From Pseudomonadota bacterium (lineage in GTDB: Bacteria; Pseudomonadota; Alphaproteobacteria; Paracaedibacterales; JAKBAR01), in the NCBI GenBank assembly GCA_021808925.1, contig JAKBAR010000001.1:23023-72685 (forward strand): a DNA stretch of 49,663 nucleotides, written 5' to 3'. The notes beneath the pieces were generated by a model that had not been told where the DNA came from, did not search any database, and saw nothing but the letters and a program-made list of their open reading frames with translations. The first letter of the stretch is position 1; every line of letters begins with the position of its first letter. Position numbers and translations under genes: made by a program. This document shows, piece after piece, positions 9,396 through 17,726 of the stretch.

Positions 9396-10586
9396 TTACA
9401 ACGCCAAGGACTCTCCTCGGTCCATTTTTAAATAAATAAAACCCGCCCCTAAAACACTAAAAGTCATGAGTAAAATCGCGGGCAAGAGTGTTTGATGGGG
9501 GAAAAAACCCACAATGAATGCTGCAATAGCTGCAAAAAATTGCTCTGAGCTTGCAAGAATAGCCGAGGCCGTGCCCCTGCAGTCCCCTGCCCTATCGATG
9601 GCTGCGGCACAGGCATTCGCAAAAACAAAAGACACCCCGCCGTTAAAAAAAAGAAAGCCACACATATACGACCAAAGGTCCGCTGAATGAGATGTGATCA
9701 ATAGCATCAGCATCATACACCCAAGAAAACTCAAAATAAGACCAAAGGATAAAAGTTTTAAAATTCCATAGCGTGGAAGGAAAAGATAGTTAGTAAAGGA
9801 TCCAAAAATATAAATGGCAGGCCCCAAAGCCGCATAAAACGCATAGTGGATATCACTCAGAAAAAAATGCTCTTGAAAGAAGAAGGGGGCCTGGACGATC
9901 CATGCAAAAAGAGATCCATACGCTAAGGATGAAATAAGAATAAACCCTACAGATGTTTTATTCCGCAACACCTGACGGCATTCCGCCACTAATTTTTTCA
10001 TCTGAAAAGGCTCTGTCTTGTATAAAGATTCCTCTCCCCAAAAGGTAAAAACCATTAATAGGACACACGCTACTAAAAACATGAGAAGAAAAATGTCTGT
10101 CCAATGCCAAAAATGCGCAAGCGCTCCTCCCAAAAGAGGGGAGACCATAGGCGCAACGGCCGTGACCATCCCCATAAGGGAAAGCATTCGTGCAGCTCTC
10201 AGTGTGTCAAATAAATCGCGGATAATCGCAATAGAAATTACTGTACAGACACCCGCCCCTAAACCTTGCAAAAAGCGGGAAAAAAGAAGAATATCAAGAG
10301 ACGTTGACACACACCAAAAGCCTAAGAAACTTCCAAACCAAAAAAGAATGAGCCCGGCAAGAATAAGTGTCCTTCGCCCAAGTTGATCAGAGAGAGGCCC
10401 CGCAAAAAGGCCCAAGAGACTAAATCCAAGCAAATAAAAACTTAACGTTGATTGGACCGTTTGAACATCCGTTTCAAAAAACACTTGAAGTGTGGGCAAC
10501 ACCGGCAAAAGTATATTGGTTCCTGCCTCAAAAATCGCGACAGAAACAATCAGAAAAAAGGTTGTTAGTTTATAAGACAATGGCAT
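9396..10586 (-). CDS. MFS drug-resistance transporter, Bcr/CflA family
   Basis: Integral membrane protein of 396 aa with about 12 predicted hydrophobic segments. The loop motif LSDQLGRRTLIL after helix 2 and the helix 5 region GAGVCTVISIAIIRDLF match the 12-helix drug:H+ antiporters of the Bcr/CflA group (bicyclomycin, chloramphenicol, sulphonamide exporters). The actual substrate cannot be read from the sequence. It lies 33 bp downstream of the GNAT gene on the same strand and could share its transcript. Confidence 0.9.
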   Translation of the reverse strand: MPLSYKLTTFFLIVSVAIFEAGTNILLPVLPTLQVFFETDVQTVQSTLSFYLLGFSLLGLFAGPLSDQLGRRTLILAGLILFWFGSFLGFWCVSTSLDILLFSRFLQGLGAGVCTVISIAIIRDLFDTLRAARMLSLMGMVTAVAPMVSPLLGGALAHFWHWTDIFLLMFLVACVLLMVFTFWGEESLYKTEPFQMKKLVAECRQVLRNKTSVGFILISSLAYGSLFAWIVQAPFFFQEHFFLSDIHYAFYAALGPAIYIFGSFTNYLFLPRYGILKLLSFGLILSFLGCMMLMLLITSHSADLWSYMCGFLFFNGGVSFVFANACAAAIDRAGDCRGTASAILASSEQFFAAIAAFIVGFFPHQTLLPAILLMTFSVLGAGFIYLKMDRGESLAL

Positions 10587-10619
10587 CGCAAACTCATCTT
10601 ACGCTGTGTCGCTTTTTGT

Positions 10620-11048
10620 TCATATGATTTTTCTCATCAAATAACACGTTATATCGTATTTCCAACCAGGCACAGCAGCCACCTCCTCAAAACCATATTT
10701 TTTAAAAAACGCAAAAGCCCTTGGAAAATAGGTATTTAATTGCATCTCACGCAGATTATATTTCTCAGCTATTTGAGTGAGCTCACTGATTATCTGCCCT
10801 CCCAATCCTTTGTTTTGAAAGGCTTCTTCCACATAAATTGAGTCGATCCACATGATTTGTCCATGAACAAAACCGATAGCCCCTGCAACCGTTTTATTAC
10901 TGTGTTTTGCGTACAGACTGATCCTTTTAAATTCGCCCTTGAGACCCATTCGATTGTTGCACTCCTGCAGCAGCGCTTGAGACGCTTTTACATCGAAATT
11001 TTTATCGACATCCTGCGTAAAATAAATAGAGGGCAAATCCTTAATCAC
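10620..11048 (-). CDS. GNAT-family N-acetyltransferase (cytoplasmic)
   Basis: Small acetyltransferase-like protein of 142 aa. The acetyl-CoA-binding motif A is clear: IDSIYVEEAFQNKGLGGQII, with the Q-x-x-G-x-G loop, and the C-terminal NTYFPRAFAFFKKYGF is the usual motif B region. No signal peptide. Acceptor unknown; proteins of this size often acetylate small molecules or protein N-termini. It lies between slt and the MFS exporter, both on the same strand, with 47 and 33 bp gaps. Confidence 0.85.
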   Translation of the reverse strand: MIKDLPSIYFTQDVDKNFDVKASQALLQECNNRMGLKGEFKRISLYAKHSNKTVAGAIGFVHGQIMWIDSIYVEEAFQNKGLGGQIISELTQIAEKYNLREMQLNTYFPRAFAFFKKYGFEEVAAVPGWKYDITCYLMRKII

Positions 11049-11095
11049 TCAAAAATAGCCTTAAACATCAATGTCTTTGAAATTTTTTCTCATCT

Positions 11096-13018
11096 CTAAT
11101 AGAGTTTTTTATACCAAAAAGAAATGGGAATCCCATCAAAAATAATCGAATAGAGCCAATAATTTTCGAGAACACGGTGTACATAAAAACGCGTTTCTTT
11201 ATAAGGAATACGTTCAATCCACTCCACAGGCTCCACACCCCCTTTTTCTCCCGGATAGCCAAATTGTTGCACCCATTTATCCACACGATTAGGGCCCGCA
11301 TTATAGGCAGCGATGGTTAAAATCAAAGATCCTTTATACTGACGCAAAAGACTTTTAAGATACGCTTCCCCAAGGGCAATATTGCTTTTGGGGTCATAGA
11401 TATTGCTATAAGGAATCCCCGCACCACGTGATACCTGATGGGCTGTGCCATCGAGAATCTGCATCAACCCTTTGGCGCCCTTACGACTTGTTGTTTGAAA
11501 TTTAAAGCGACTTTCTTGACGAATAATCGCATGAATAAGTGCGTGAATATTCACATCAAATTCATTAGAAAGCGCAGGCATATGCGCCTTTTCTACCTGA
11601 GGATAAGCTTCTTTAATAATGGGCATCACATGTTTTGCACCAATTTTAGTGACTTGAACAGCAGCATGGGGTCCTGCAACCTCTGCAGCAAGTTTTATCA
11701 AAAGTTCATGCTCATCCGGTTTTGTTATATTAATCGCAAGCTTCCAAAAAAAGGGCTCACTCATTTCTGTCTCACCAATTTTATGCAGCAGTCGAATCAC
11801 GCGTACAATTTCGATATCATTAAAGGCTTTATTTTCAGCCGGTGATATTTCAAAATCTTTTTTGGGAAAGGGTTTTTGAAGCATATCATGGGCAAGCTGG
11901 CCATAAAAAAGAGCAAGATGCTTTGAGGCTTTCTCGAGCCATTTGTTCATTTCTGCTTTATTATTATGGGCTTCAGCAGCTCTTGCTGCCCAATAGGCAG
12001 CTTTACTTAAATTGAGCGGTGTTTCCGCACGATCATAGAGGATTTGAAATTCGTGAAATGCCTCTTTGGGGCGCTTTAAAAAACGAAGATCAATCCATCC
12101 CTTGAGCCACTGAGCTTCTGTGAACTCCGTCCCCTTTGTTGTTTTAGAATGCGCAGCAATATCATACGCTTCTTTATATTTCTTTTTATCGAGCATACGC
12201 CTTGCAAGAATCCGACGAATTGTTGTCCACCAAAGTTCTGGATCAAGCGTTTCTGCAGCTACAACAACTTTCTCATTCAGCATTCGAAAAAGATCATCAT
12301 CACGTTCCGTTTTCAGCAAATACAAAGCATACTGCCAAAGATACCCAGGAAAGTGAATATTAAGCCGCTTTTCAAGGGGATTTTTCGTACGGAGATGACT
12401 TTTTGACGCAAGCCTGAGGCGCTCAATCCCTACATTTTTATAATCTTTGGGAAGATACGGCAAAACCATCCGTGCTGCATCTAATTTCTCACTTTTCATC
12501 CTGTCATCAAAACGGTTGATATAATCTTTATTTTTTAAAAGATGCTTCGCCACATGAATGAAAATTTTGAATTCTTTTTCAGAAAAATCGATTGTTGGAA
12601 AAATCGATTCTATAATCTCTCGATCTTTTTCAGTCTGTGCAACCTTTGCAAACGCTATAGCACCTGCCGCTGTCACTGGATAATTTCTTCGAAACCAATA
12701 ACGTATTTTATCTTTGGATGTGCCCTCATGAATGGCTTGTTCAGCCTTGCGCTTTAAAAGAACTTGATTCGGCCACGAGGGATTCGCATGAAAGAAATCC
12801 GTAATCGCCTCAAAAGAAGCATTATCATCCTCAAGCGCTTTCCATTTAAGGAATTTTTTGGCGAGCACGCATTCTTTTGATGTTTTTAGCCGCTCCCAAT
12901 GTCCTGGAACGGTTGTTTGAATATGACATGCCTGTACCAATGACGCTGCTGTGAGAATACCTGCAAAAAAATAGGTCTTTAAAAAAAAACGAACAGCGCT
13001 TACTTTAGAAAAAATCAT
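11096..13018 (-). CDS. slt: Soluble lytic murein transglycosylase
   Basis: Exported muramidase of 640 aa that cleaves peptidoglycan glycan strands to 1,6-anhydro ends. A hydrophobic signal segment spans residues 9-30 and ends at LVQAC, a poor lipobox. A long helical superhelix (U/L domains) follows, then the catalytic SLT domain with Glu in HAIIRQESRF, the GLMQI motif and AAYNAGPNRV. The open frame runs back to 13411, but that part overlaps dapA in antisense and does not look like protein; the ATG at 13018 starts directly before the signal peptide. Only 21 bp separate it from divergent dapA. Confidence 0.93.
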   Translation of the reverse strand: MIFSKVSAVRFFLKTYFFAGILTAASLVQACHIQTTVPGHWERLKTSKECVLAKKFLKWKALEDDNASFEAITDFFHANPSWPNQVLLKRKAEQAIHEGTSKDKIRYWFRRNYPVTAAGAIAFAKVAQTEKDREIIESIFPTIDFSEKEFKIFIHVAKHLLKNKDYINRFDDRMKSEKLDAARMVLPYLPKDYKNVGIERLRLASKSHLRTKNPLEKRLNIHFPGYLWQYALYLLKTERDDDLFRMLNEKVVVAAETLDPELWWTTIRRILARRMLDKKKYKEAYDIAAHSKTTKGTEFTEAQWLKGWIDLRFLKRPKEAFHEFQILYDRAETPLNLSKAAYWAARAAEAHNNKAEMNKWLEKASKHLALFYGQLAHDMLQKPFPKKDFEISPAENKAFNDIEIVRVIRLLHKIGETEMSEPFFWKLAINITKPDEHELLIKLAAEVAGPHAAVQVTKIGAKHVMPIIKEAYPQVEKAHMPALSNEFDVNIHALIHAIIRQESRFKFQTTSRKGAKGLMQILDGTAHQVSRGAGIPYSNIYDPKSNIALGEAYLKSLLRQYKGSLILTIAAYNAGPNRVDKWVQQFGYPGEKGGVEPVEWIERIPYKETRFYVHRVLENYWLYSIIFDGIPISFWYKKLY

Positions 13019-13039
13019 GGGTGAATAGTGATTATCGTT

Positions 13040-13972
13040 ATGTTCTTCGGTTCTATTGTTGCAAGTGTGACCCCCTTCCTGCAAGGGGAAGTTGATCTTC
13101 CTGCGTTTAAAAAAATGATTCAGTATCAGCTCAACGGAAAAACCCATGGGATTGTTGTCGCGGGCTCCACCGGCGAAGGGTCCATGTTGACCATGAATGA
13201 ACGTGAAAATCTTATAAAAATAGCTCTTCAGAACGCCTCTGCCTTTGTGCCTATTATTGCCGGATGCAGCGCTGGAAGCACCCATGAATCCCTTGCCCTT
13301 TTGAGACAAGCAGAAGATCTTGGATGCAGTGCCGCACTCGTTATTCCTCCTTATTATGTCAGACCCAATCCCGAAGGCATTGTTGAACACTTTAAAAAGC
13401 TTGCAGAGCATACGTCCATTCCGATCATCCTTTATAATAATCCCAGCCGTGTTGGCGTGGATCTTTCTGTGGATCTTATTTTAGAGCTTGCGCGTATCCC
13501 CTCTATTGTCGCTGTTAAAGATTCCCACCCGGACCTTTCGCGCCTTGCTTACCTGCGCCTTGGCATAGACTCTCTCAAACAGAAAAAGAAAATTCCACAC
13601 ACAAAACCTTTTTCTATCTTGGTCGGTGATTCATCTTCGTTTGCACCCGCCCTTGCACTTGGGGCCGATGGGTGTATTTCTGTCACGGCCAATGCGCTCC
13701 CTCAGCAATCTTACGAACTTTATTACGCGTGGAAAGATCAAGACCAAGAAAAGTTTGCAATGCTAAGGGACCAACTCCTTCTTCTGGATAAAGCCCTTAG
13801 CCACGATACGAATCCTATTCCGATTAAATATGCGCTAAGCAAAATAGGTCTTTGCACACATGAAATGCGCCTGCCTCTCACGCCCCTTCCGCTTGCGCAA
13901 CGCCACAGCATTGATACCGTGCTCAACACACTCTCTTTTTCAGAAAAAGAACGTGAGGAAAAGGTTGCTTAA
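13040..13972 (+). CDS. dapA: 4-hydroxy-tetrahydrodipicolinate synthase
   Basis: DapA (310 aa) condenses pyruvate with aspartate semialdehyde, the entry to lysine and DAP. Marks: GSIVASVTPF at the N-terminus, VAGSTGEGSMLT (pyruvate-binding), YYVRPNPEG, the tyrosine in ILYNNPSRVG and the Schiff-base lysine in IVAVKDSH. It is about 15-20 residues longer than usual, with a Lys-rich insertion (SLKQKKKIPHTK) before the FSILVGDSSSF strand. ATG at 13040 is chosen over GTG at 13028 because it begins the conserved MFxGSIVA. Divergent from slt; slt next to dapA is a common alphaproteobacterial neighbourhood. Confidence 0.95.
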   Translation: MFFGSIVASVTPFLQGEVDLPAFKKMIQYQLNGKTHGIVVAGSTGEGSMLTMNERENLIKIALQNASAFVPIIAGCSAGSTHESLALLRQAEDLGCSAALVIPPYYVRPNPEGIVEHFKKLAEHTSIPIILYNNPSRVGVDLSVDLILELARIPSIVAVKDSHPDLSRLAYLRLGIDSLKQKKKIPHTKPFSILVGDSSSFAPALALGADGCISVTANALPQQSYELYYAWKDQDQEKFAMLRDQLLLLDKALSHDTNPIPIKYALSKIGLCTHEMRLPLTPLPLAQRHSIDTVLNTLSFSEKEREEKVA

Positions 13973-14000
13973 GATTTTTTAGAGTAAGAGAGCTCCTGAG

Positions 14001-14082
14001 AGGATTTTAGTCTCATAAACCTAATGACTAAAATCCTTCACAAGAAAAACCTCCTGAAAATCTCTTGAGAAAATTAGGTTTT
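14001..14082 (+). other. Structured intergenic region between dapA and accC
   Basis: A perfect 12-bp inverted repeat, AGGATTTTAGTC (14001-14012) and GACTAAAATCCT (14026-14037), is separated by 13 nt. In its loop, AAACCTAA (14017-14024) is the exact complement of TTAGGTTT (14074-14081), and AAAACCT (14046-14052) also pairs with AGGTTTT (14076-14082). No T-run follows the first hairpin, so it is not a typical intrinsic terminator. It could be a dapA 3' hairpin or a switching leader of accC. Confidence 0.45.
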
Positions 14083-14144
14083 GAATAAATTGCAGAAAAA
14101 GCGTAAAAAGAAAGCATACATTGCGCTTAAAAGCTTATGACCGA

Positions 14145-15521
14145 ATGACAACGCCTGCTCACACCGAAAAACCACTCTTTAAAAAAATACTCATCGCCAA
14201 TCGCGGCGAGATCGCCCTGCGCATTTTACGTGCTTGCCGGGAAATGGGGATTAAAACCGTTGCGGTACACTCCACCGCCGACAGTGATTCTATGCATGTC
14301 CGCCTTGCAGATGAGAGTGTGTGCATTGGCTCAGCACCCTCTAAAAATAGTTACCTTAACATGGCGGCCCTCATTAGTGCCGCTGAAGTGACAGGCGCAG
14401 AAGCGATTCACCCCGGTGTTGGTTTTCTCTCAGAAAATGAGAAATTTGCCGCGATGGTCGAAGAGCATAAGATGACTTTTATTGGCCCCACCCCCCATCA
14501 TATTGCCATTATGGGCGATAAAATTTCTGCAAAAAACACAATGATTGCCCTGGGTGTGCCAGTCGTCCCCGGATCTGCTGGTTCCGTTTCCACGGATGAA
14601 GAAGCCCTCAGTGCCGCTAAAGCCATTGGCTATCCTATTCTCATTAAAGCCACAAGCGGTGGCGGTGGCAAAGGCATGAAAGTTGCTCACAACGACGACG
14701 AACTTCTCGCGAATGTCCGCCTTGCAAAAATCGAAGCCAAGGCCAATTTTGGCAATGACGAAGTGTATATGGAGCGCTATCTCGGTGCACCAAGGCATAT
14801 TGAGGTGCAAATTATTTGTGATACCCATGGCAATGTTGTGCATTTAGGCGAGCGCGATTGTTCTATTCAGCGTCGCCATCAAAAAGTATGGGAAGAAGCG
14901 CCTTCTCCCGGCTTGACACAAAAAGACCGTGAGCGCCTTGGCGATATTGTCACTCAGGCCATGCAAAAAATGGGCTATCGCGGCGTAGGCACGCTTGAGT
15001 TTCTCTTTGAAAAAGGTGAATTTTTCTTTATGGAAATGAACACACGTATTCAAGTGGAGCATCCTATTACAGAAATGGTGACAGGCGTGGATCTTGTGCG
15101 CGAGCAAATTCGCGTCGCAGCCGGTCATAAACTTTCCTTCACCCAAGAAGATATTAACATTAAAGGGCATGCGATTGAGTGCCGCATTAATGCAGAAGAT
15201 GCTGTTACCTTTATTCCAAGTCCTGGCAAAGTTACAGGCTATCACGCCCCCGGCGGCATTGGCATTCGCGTTGACAGTCATCTTTATCATGGCTACACAG
15301 TCCCTCCTCACTACGACAGTCTTGTCTCGAAACTCATTGTTTTTGGAGATACGCGCGAAGAATGCCTCACACGTGTGGAGCGTGCTCTTTTTGAGTATGC
15401 TATTGACGGCATTTCCACAACAATTCCCCTCCATCAGCGCCTCGCCAAGGAAAAAGATATTCAAAGCGGTGACTATACCATTCACTGGTTGGAGAAAAAA
15501 CTCAAGGAAAACGAAGCCTAA
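14145..15521 (+). CDS. accC: Biotin carboxylase, acetyl-CoA carboxylase subunit
   Basis: AccC (458 aa) carboxylates the biotin of BCCP with ATP and bicarbonate, the first half of malonyl-CoA synthesis. ATP-grasp signatures are clear: KILIANRGEIALRILRA, the HPGVGFLSEN loop, the glycine-rich ATSGGGGKGMKV, and FFFMEMNTRIQVEHPITE with catalytic residues. The ATG at 14145 starts the protein about nine residues before KILIANRG; an in-frame TTG at 14121 is possible but unneeded. accB is not adjacent, although accB-accC is the usual pair; here accC follows dapA after a structured 172 bp gap. It could in principle serve another biotin carboxylase complex, but size and sequence fit AccC. Confidence 0.95.
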   Translation: MTTPAHTEKPLFKKILIANRGEIALRILRACREMGIKTVAVHSTADSDSMHVRLADESVCIGSAPSKNSYLNMAALISAAEVTGAEAIHPGVGFLSENEKFAAMVEEHKMTFIGPTPHHIAIMGDKISAKNTMIALGVPVVPGSAGSVSTDEEALSAAKAIGYPILIKATSGGGGKGMKVAHNDDELLANVRLAKIEAKANFGNDEVYMERYLGAPRHIEVQIICDTHGNVVHLGERDCSIQRRHQKVWEEAPSPGLTQKDRERLGDIVTQAMQKMGYRGVGTLEFLFEKGEFFFMEMNTRIQVEHPITEMVTGVDLVREQIRVAAGHKLSFTQEDINIKGHAIECRINAEDAVTFIPSPGKVTGYHAPGGIGIRVDSHLYHGYTVPPHYDSLVSKLIVFGDTREECLTRVERALFEYAIDGISTTIPLHQRLAKEKDIQSGDYTIHWLEKKLKENEA

Positions 15522-15553
15522 AAAGTGCGCGTGATTTTGCTCTGCGCGCTTTT
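15521..15553 (+). terminator. Probable intrinsic terminator of accC
   Basis: GCGCG (15527-15531) pairs with CGCGC (15545-15549) across a 13-nt loop, with A-rich left flank and TTTT at 15550-15553, immediately after the accC stop. Confidence 0.6.
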
Positions 15554-15576
15554 ATAAAAAAACTGAAAAGGATTTT

Positions 15577-16410
15577 ATGCTACGCCACCTCGCTGCTTTT
15601 TGTTTTCTCATCACATCAATGGTCTGTGCACATCATTTTCAGCAGTGTCAAAGCATGGCCGAAGTTGCCCCCATCGTTGATGATCTTTTGGATCACTATG
15701 ATATCAAAGATATTCTTATTGTTTTTGACATTGATTCAACTCTCATGCGATCCCAAAATCCCTCGCTCCAACTCGCAACCATTAATCACTACAGACAGGT
15801 GCTACGAACGCTTCTCAAAGATGTTCCAGCCTCACAAACCTATCTTGTGCTGAACTATTCCGTCGCGGATAAAGGGTCACAACTTGTGGATGAAGCGGCC
15901 CCTGCGATGATAAAAGCATGGCAGGAAAAAGGCCTCAATATTATCGCGTGTACAGGCGCTCAAGCAGGGCCCATTGGCCCCTACAAACGCTTTGATCAGC
16001 ATCGTACCACAGAACTCAAAAATCTTGGCATTGATTTTAGCGGTGCGTTCCCTCATTTAAGCGACACGCCCCTTTCAACCATTCGCAACACACAAGGACA
16101 ATCACCTGTCTTTTTTGCAGGTATTTTAAGTGTCAATAATGAAAAAGGTCATTCCTATAAAGGAGTCTCCCTTGTGGAATTCATGAAAATGGCGAACATT
16201 CAGCCCAAAGTCATTATTTTTATTGATGATAGCAAAGCTTATGTGGATGAAATGGCAAAAGCCCTTACCGATGCCGATCCCACCCTTCGCTTTATCGGCA
16301 TTGAATTCACAGCAGAATCTCTGAAAAAAACCACTGTATCCGAAGAAGATTTTAAAAAAACATGGCTGACTCTTATTCATAGCGCTCGAAAGGATTTTAA
16401 AGCATGCTGA
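15577..16410 (+). CDS. DUF2608 family protein, exported HAD-like hydrolase
   Basis: Protein of 277 aa with a signal peptide (hydrophobic residues 5-17, likely cut after VCA). HAD-superfamily motif I is IVFDIDSTLM with the nucleophile and acid Asp at 51 and 53; motif IV is IIFIDDSKAYVDEM near 210. This arrangement matches DUF2608, a family I know mainly from intracellular or protist-associated bacteria such as Legionella. The likely activity is a phosphatase outside the cytoplasm, but no substrate is known. It shares its 3' end with the start of the RidA gene (7 bp overlap), suggesting co-transcription. Confidence 0.8.
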   Translation: MLRHLAAFCFLITSMVCAHHFQQCQSMAEVAPIVDDLLDHYDIKDILIVFDIDSTLMRSQNPSLQLATINHYRQVLRTLLKDVPASQTYLVLNYSVADKGSQLVDEAAPAMIKAWQEKGLNIIACTGAQAGPIGPYKRFDQHRTTELKNLGIDFSGAFPHLSDTPLSTIRNTQGQSPVFFAGILSVNNEKGHSYKGVSLVEFMKMANIQPKVIIFIDDSKAYVDEMAKALTDADPTLRFIGIEFTAESLKKTTVSEEDFKKTWLTLIHSARKDFKAC

Positions 16411-16880
16411 ACACACACACCGTTTTAAACAATTTAAAAGCACATAATATTATCCTGCCCACGCCTGCAAAGGCTGTTGCGAACTATGTAGGCTATCACA
16501 TCACAGGCAGCACACTCATCGTTTCGGGGCAGCTTCCCGTCAAAGAAGGTGTGGTGCACTACAGTGGAGTCCTTGGTGATAATGTGGATATTGATACAGG
16601 GTATGCAGCCGCGCGCTTGTGTGCTGTGAATATCCTCGCGCAAGTTCATCAAGCGCTCAGTGGGGATTGGAGCCGCCTTAAGATGTGCGTACGCCTTGGT
16701 GGTTTTGTTGCCGCAACCCCTGATTTTAAAGACCACCCTAAAGTGATTAACGGCGCCTCCGATTTGATGGTGGCTATTCTTGGAGATGCAGGCCGCCATG
16801 CCCGTGCGGCGGTGGGCGTTGCATCCCTTCCCCTCGGTGTGTGCGTGGAAGTCGAAGGGCTTTTTGAGATTGCCCTTTAA
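16404..16880 (+). CDS. RidA/YjgF/UK114 family protein
   Basis: Protein of 158 aa. The C-terminal RHARAAVGVASLPLGVCVEVE is the RidA signature, and Arg134 corresponds to the conserved arginine that binds the carboxylate of imine substrates in RidA enamine/imine deaminases. It is longer than archetypal RidA (about 130 aa) and belongs to the longer YjgF-like subgroup with an N-terminal segment PTPAKAVANYVGYHITGSTL. It begins inside the end of the DUF2608 gene. Its stop codon overlaps the stop of the convergent cheZ by 4 bp. Confidence 0.85.
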   Translation: MLNTHTVLNNLKAHNIILPTPAKAVANYVGYHITGSTLIVSGQLPVKEGVVHYSGVLGDNVDIDTGYAAARLCAVNILAQVHQALSGDWSRLKMCVRLGGFVAATPDFKDHPKVINGASDLMVAILGDAGRHARAAVGVASLPLGVCVEVEGLFEIAL

Positions 16881-17224
16881 TTTTTTAATAAAGTCTCCAC
16901 ATCCTTTTGTGTCAGTGCCACACCAGGTCTTTGGGGCCCTGACGCAAGGGCGGGCTCGCTCTCTGTCAATCCTTCCCCCTCCTCGTTCATTAAAAGGCCA
17001 AGCTCTTTGATAATTTTGCGTAAACGCTGGCTATTGAGATCATGAAAGCTGCAGTTTTCCATAATTGCACTCACAATCTCTTGAACCTCCGAAGAGGCCC
17101 CTGCCTTCTCCACAAGGAGTTCACAATTCTCAAGGATCCGATTTGCAGCTGTTTCCAAAGCACTATCGATTGTTTTCAATTCAAGCGTCCACTCTTTAAG
17201 CGTACTGTGATCTTGTTGTATCAT
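16877..17224 (-). CDS. cheZ: Minimal CheZ-like CheY-P phosphatase
   Basis: Small protein of 115 aa that I assign to CheZ from residue-level features. The segment CSFHDLNSQRLRKII (residues 58-72) keeps Asp62 and Gln66 at the spacing of catalytic D143/Q147 in Escherichia coli CheZ (FQDLTGQ). The C-terminus GPQRPGVALTQKDVETLL resembles the CheZ tail helix that docks on CheY-P, reached by a flexible Glu/Gly/Ser linker. It is about half the length of E. coli CheZ, lacking most of the long four-helix-bundle hairpin. It lies 30 bp downstream of cheY on the same strand, which supports the call. Confidence 0.75.
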   Translation of the reverse strand: MIQQDHSTLKEWTLELKTIDSALETAANRILENCELLVEKAGASSEVQEIVSAIMENCSFHDLNSQRLRKIIKELGLLMNEEGEGLTESEPALASGPQRPGVALTQKDVETLLKN

Positions 17225-17254
17225 TATGATATCCTTGCGCTGCTCTAAAAAATT

Positions 17255-17638
17255 TTAAAATTCACCCAAAACAGTCGTTAGCTTCCCTTTGAGGGTTTGC
17301 GCGTTAAAAGGTTTGACAATATAGTTGCTCACACCCGCCTTTTTCGCAATTACAACGTTCTCAACCTTGCTCTCGGCCGTGACCATAATAAAAGGAAGCT
17401 CTTTGAGCTGAATATCACTGCGCACGTGCTTCAAAAGATCAAGACCACTCATGGGCTCCATATTCCAATCTGAAATGACTAAATCAAATTTAGCATTCTT
17501 GAGTTTTTCAAGAGCCATGGTCCCATCTGTGGCTTCTTCAATCTGTGTAAATCCCAGCTGACGCAACAAATTGCCGATGATTTTCAGCATAGTCTTATAG
17601 TCATCAACAATGAGAACCTTAATATTTGATACACTCAT
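17255..17638 (-). CDS. cheY: Chemotaxis response regulator CheY
   Basis: Single receiver domain of 127 aa with no output domain. Residues align with CheY: acidic pair D12/D13 (LIVDDYKTM), phospho-acceptor D56 (VISDWNMEP), T86 (IMVTAES), Y105 and K108 (NYIVKPF). CheY-P binds the flagellar switch or other targets to change motility. First of a two-gene unit with cheZ. Divergent from sfsA with 88 bp between starts. No cheA, cheB or cheR is present in the window, so the rest of the pathway must be elsewhere. Confidence 0.94.
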   Translation of the reverse strand: MSVSNIKVLIVDDYKTMLKIIGNLLRQLGFTQIEEATDGTMALEKLKNAKFDLVISDWNMEPMSGLDLLKHVRSDIQLKELPFIMVTAESKVENVVIAKKAGVSNYIVKPFNAQTLKGKLTTVLGEF

Positions 17639-17726
17639 AAATCAAAGCACCGCATTTTTATACCTATTGCCAGTTCATCACAGAAAGATTAAAAAAGCAT
17701 TAAAATCCCCCATATTTTTACATTTT

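Noticed and set aside
13019-13411. N-terminal extension of the lytic transglycosylase frame
   Set aside because: It overlaps dapA in antisense, and the proper signal peptide begins at the ATG at 13018.
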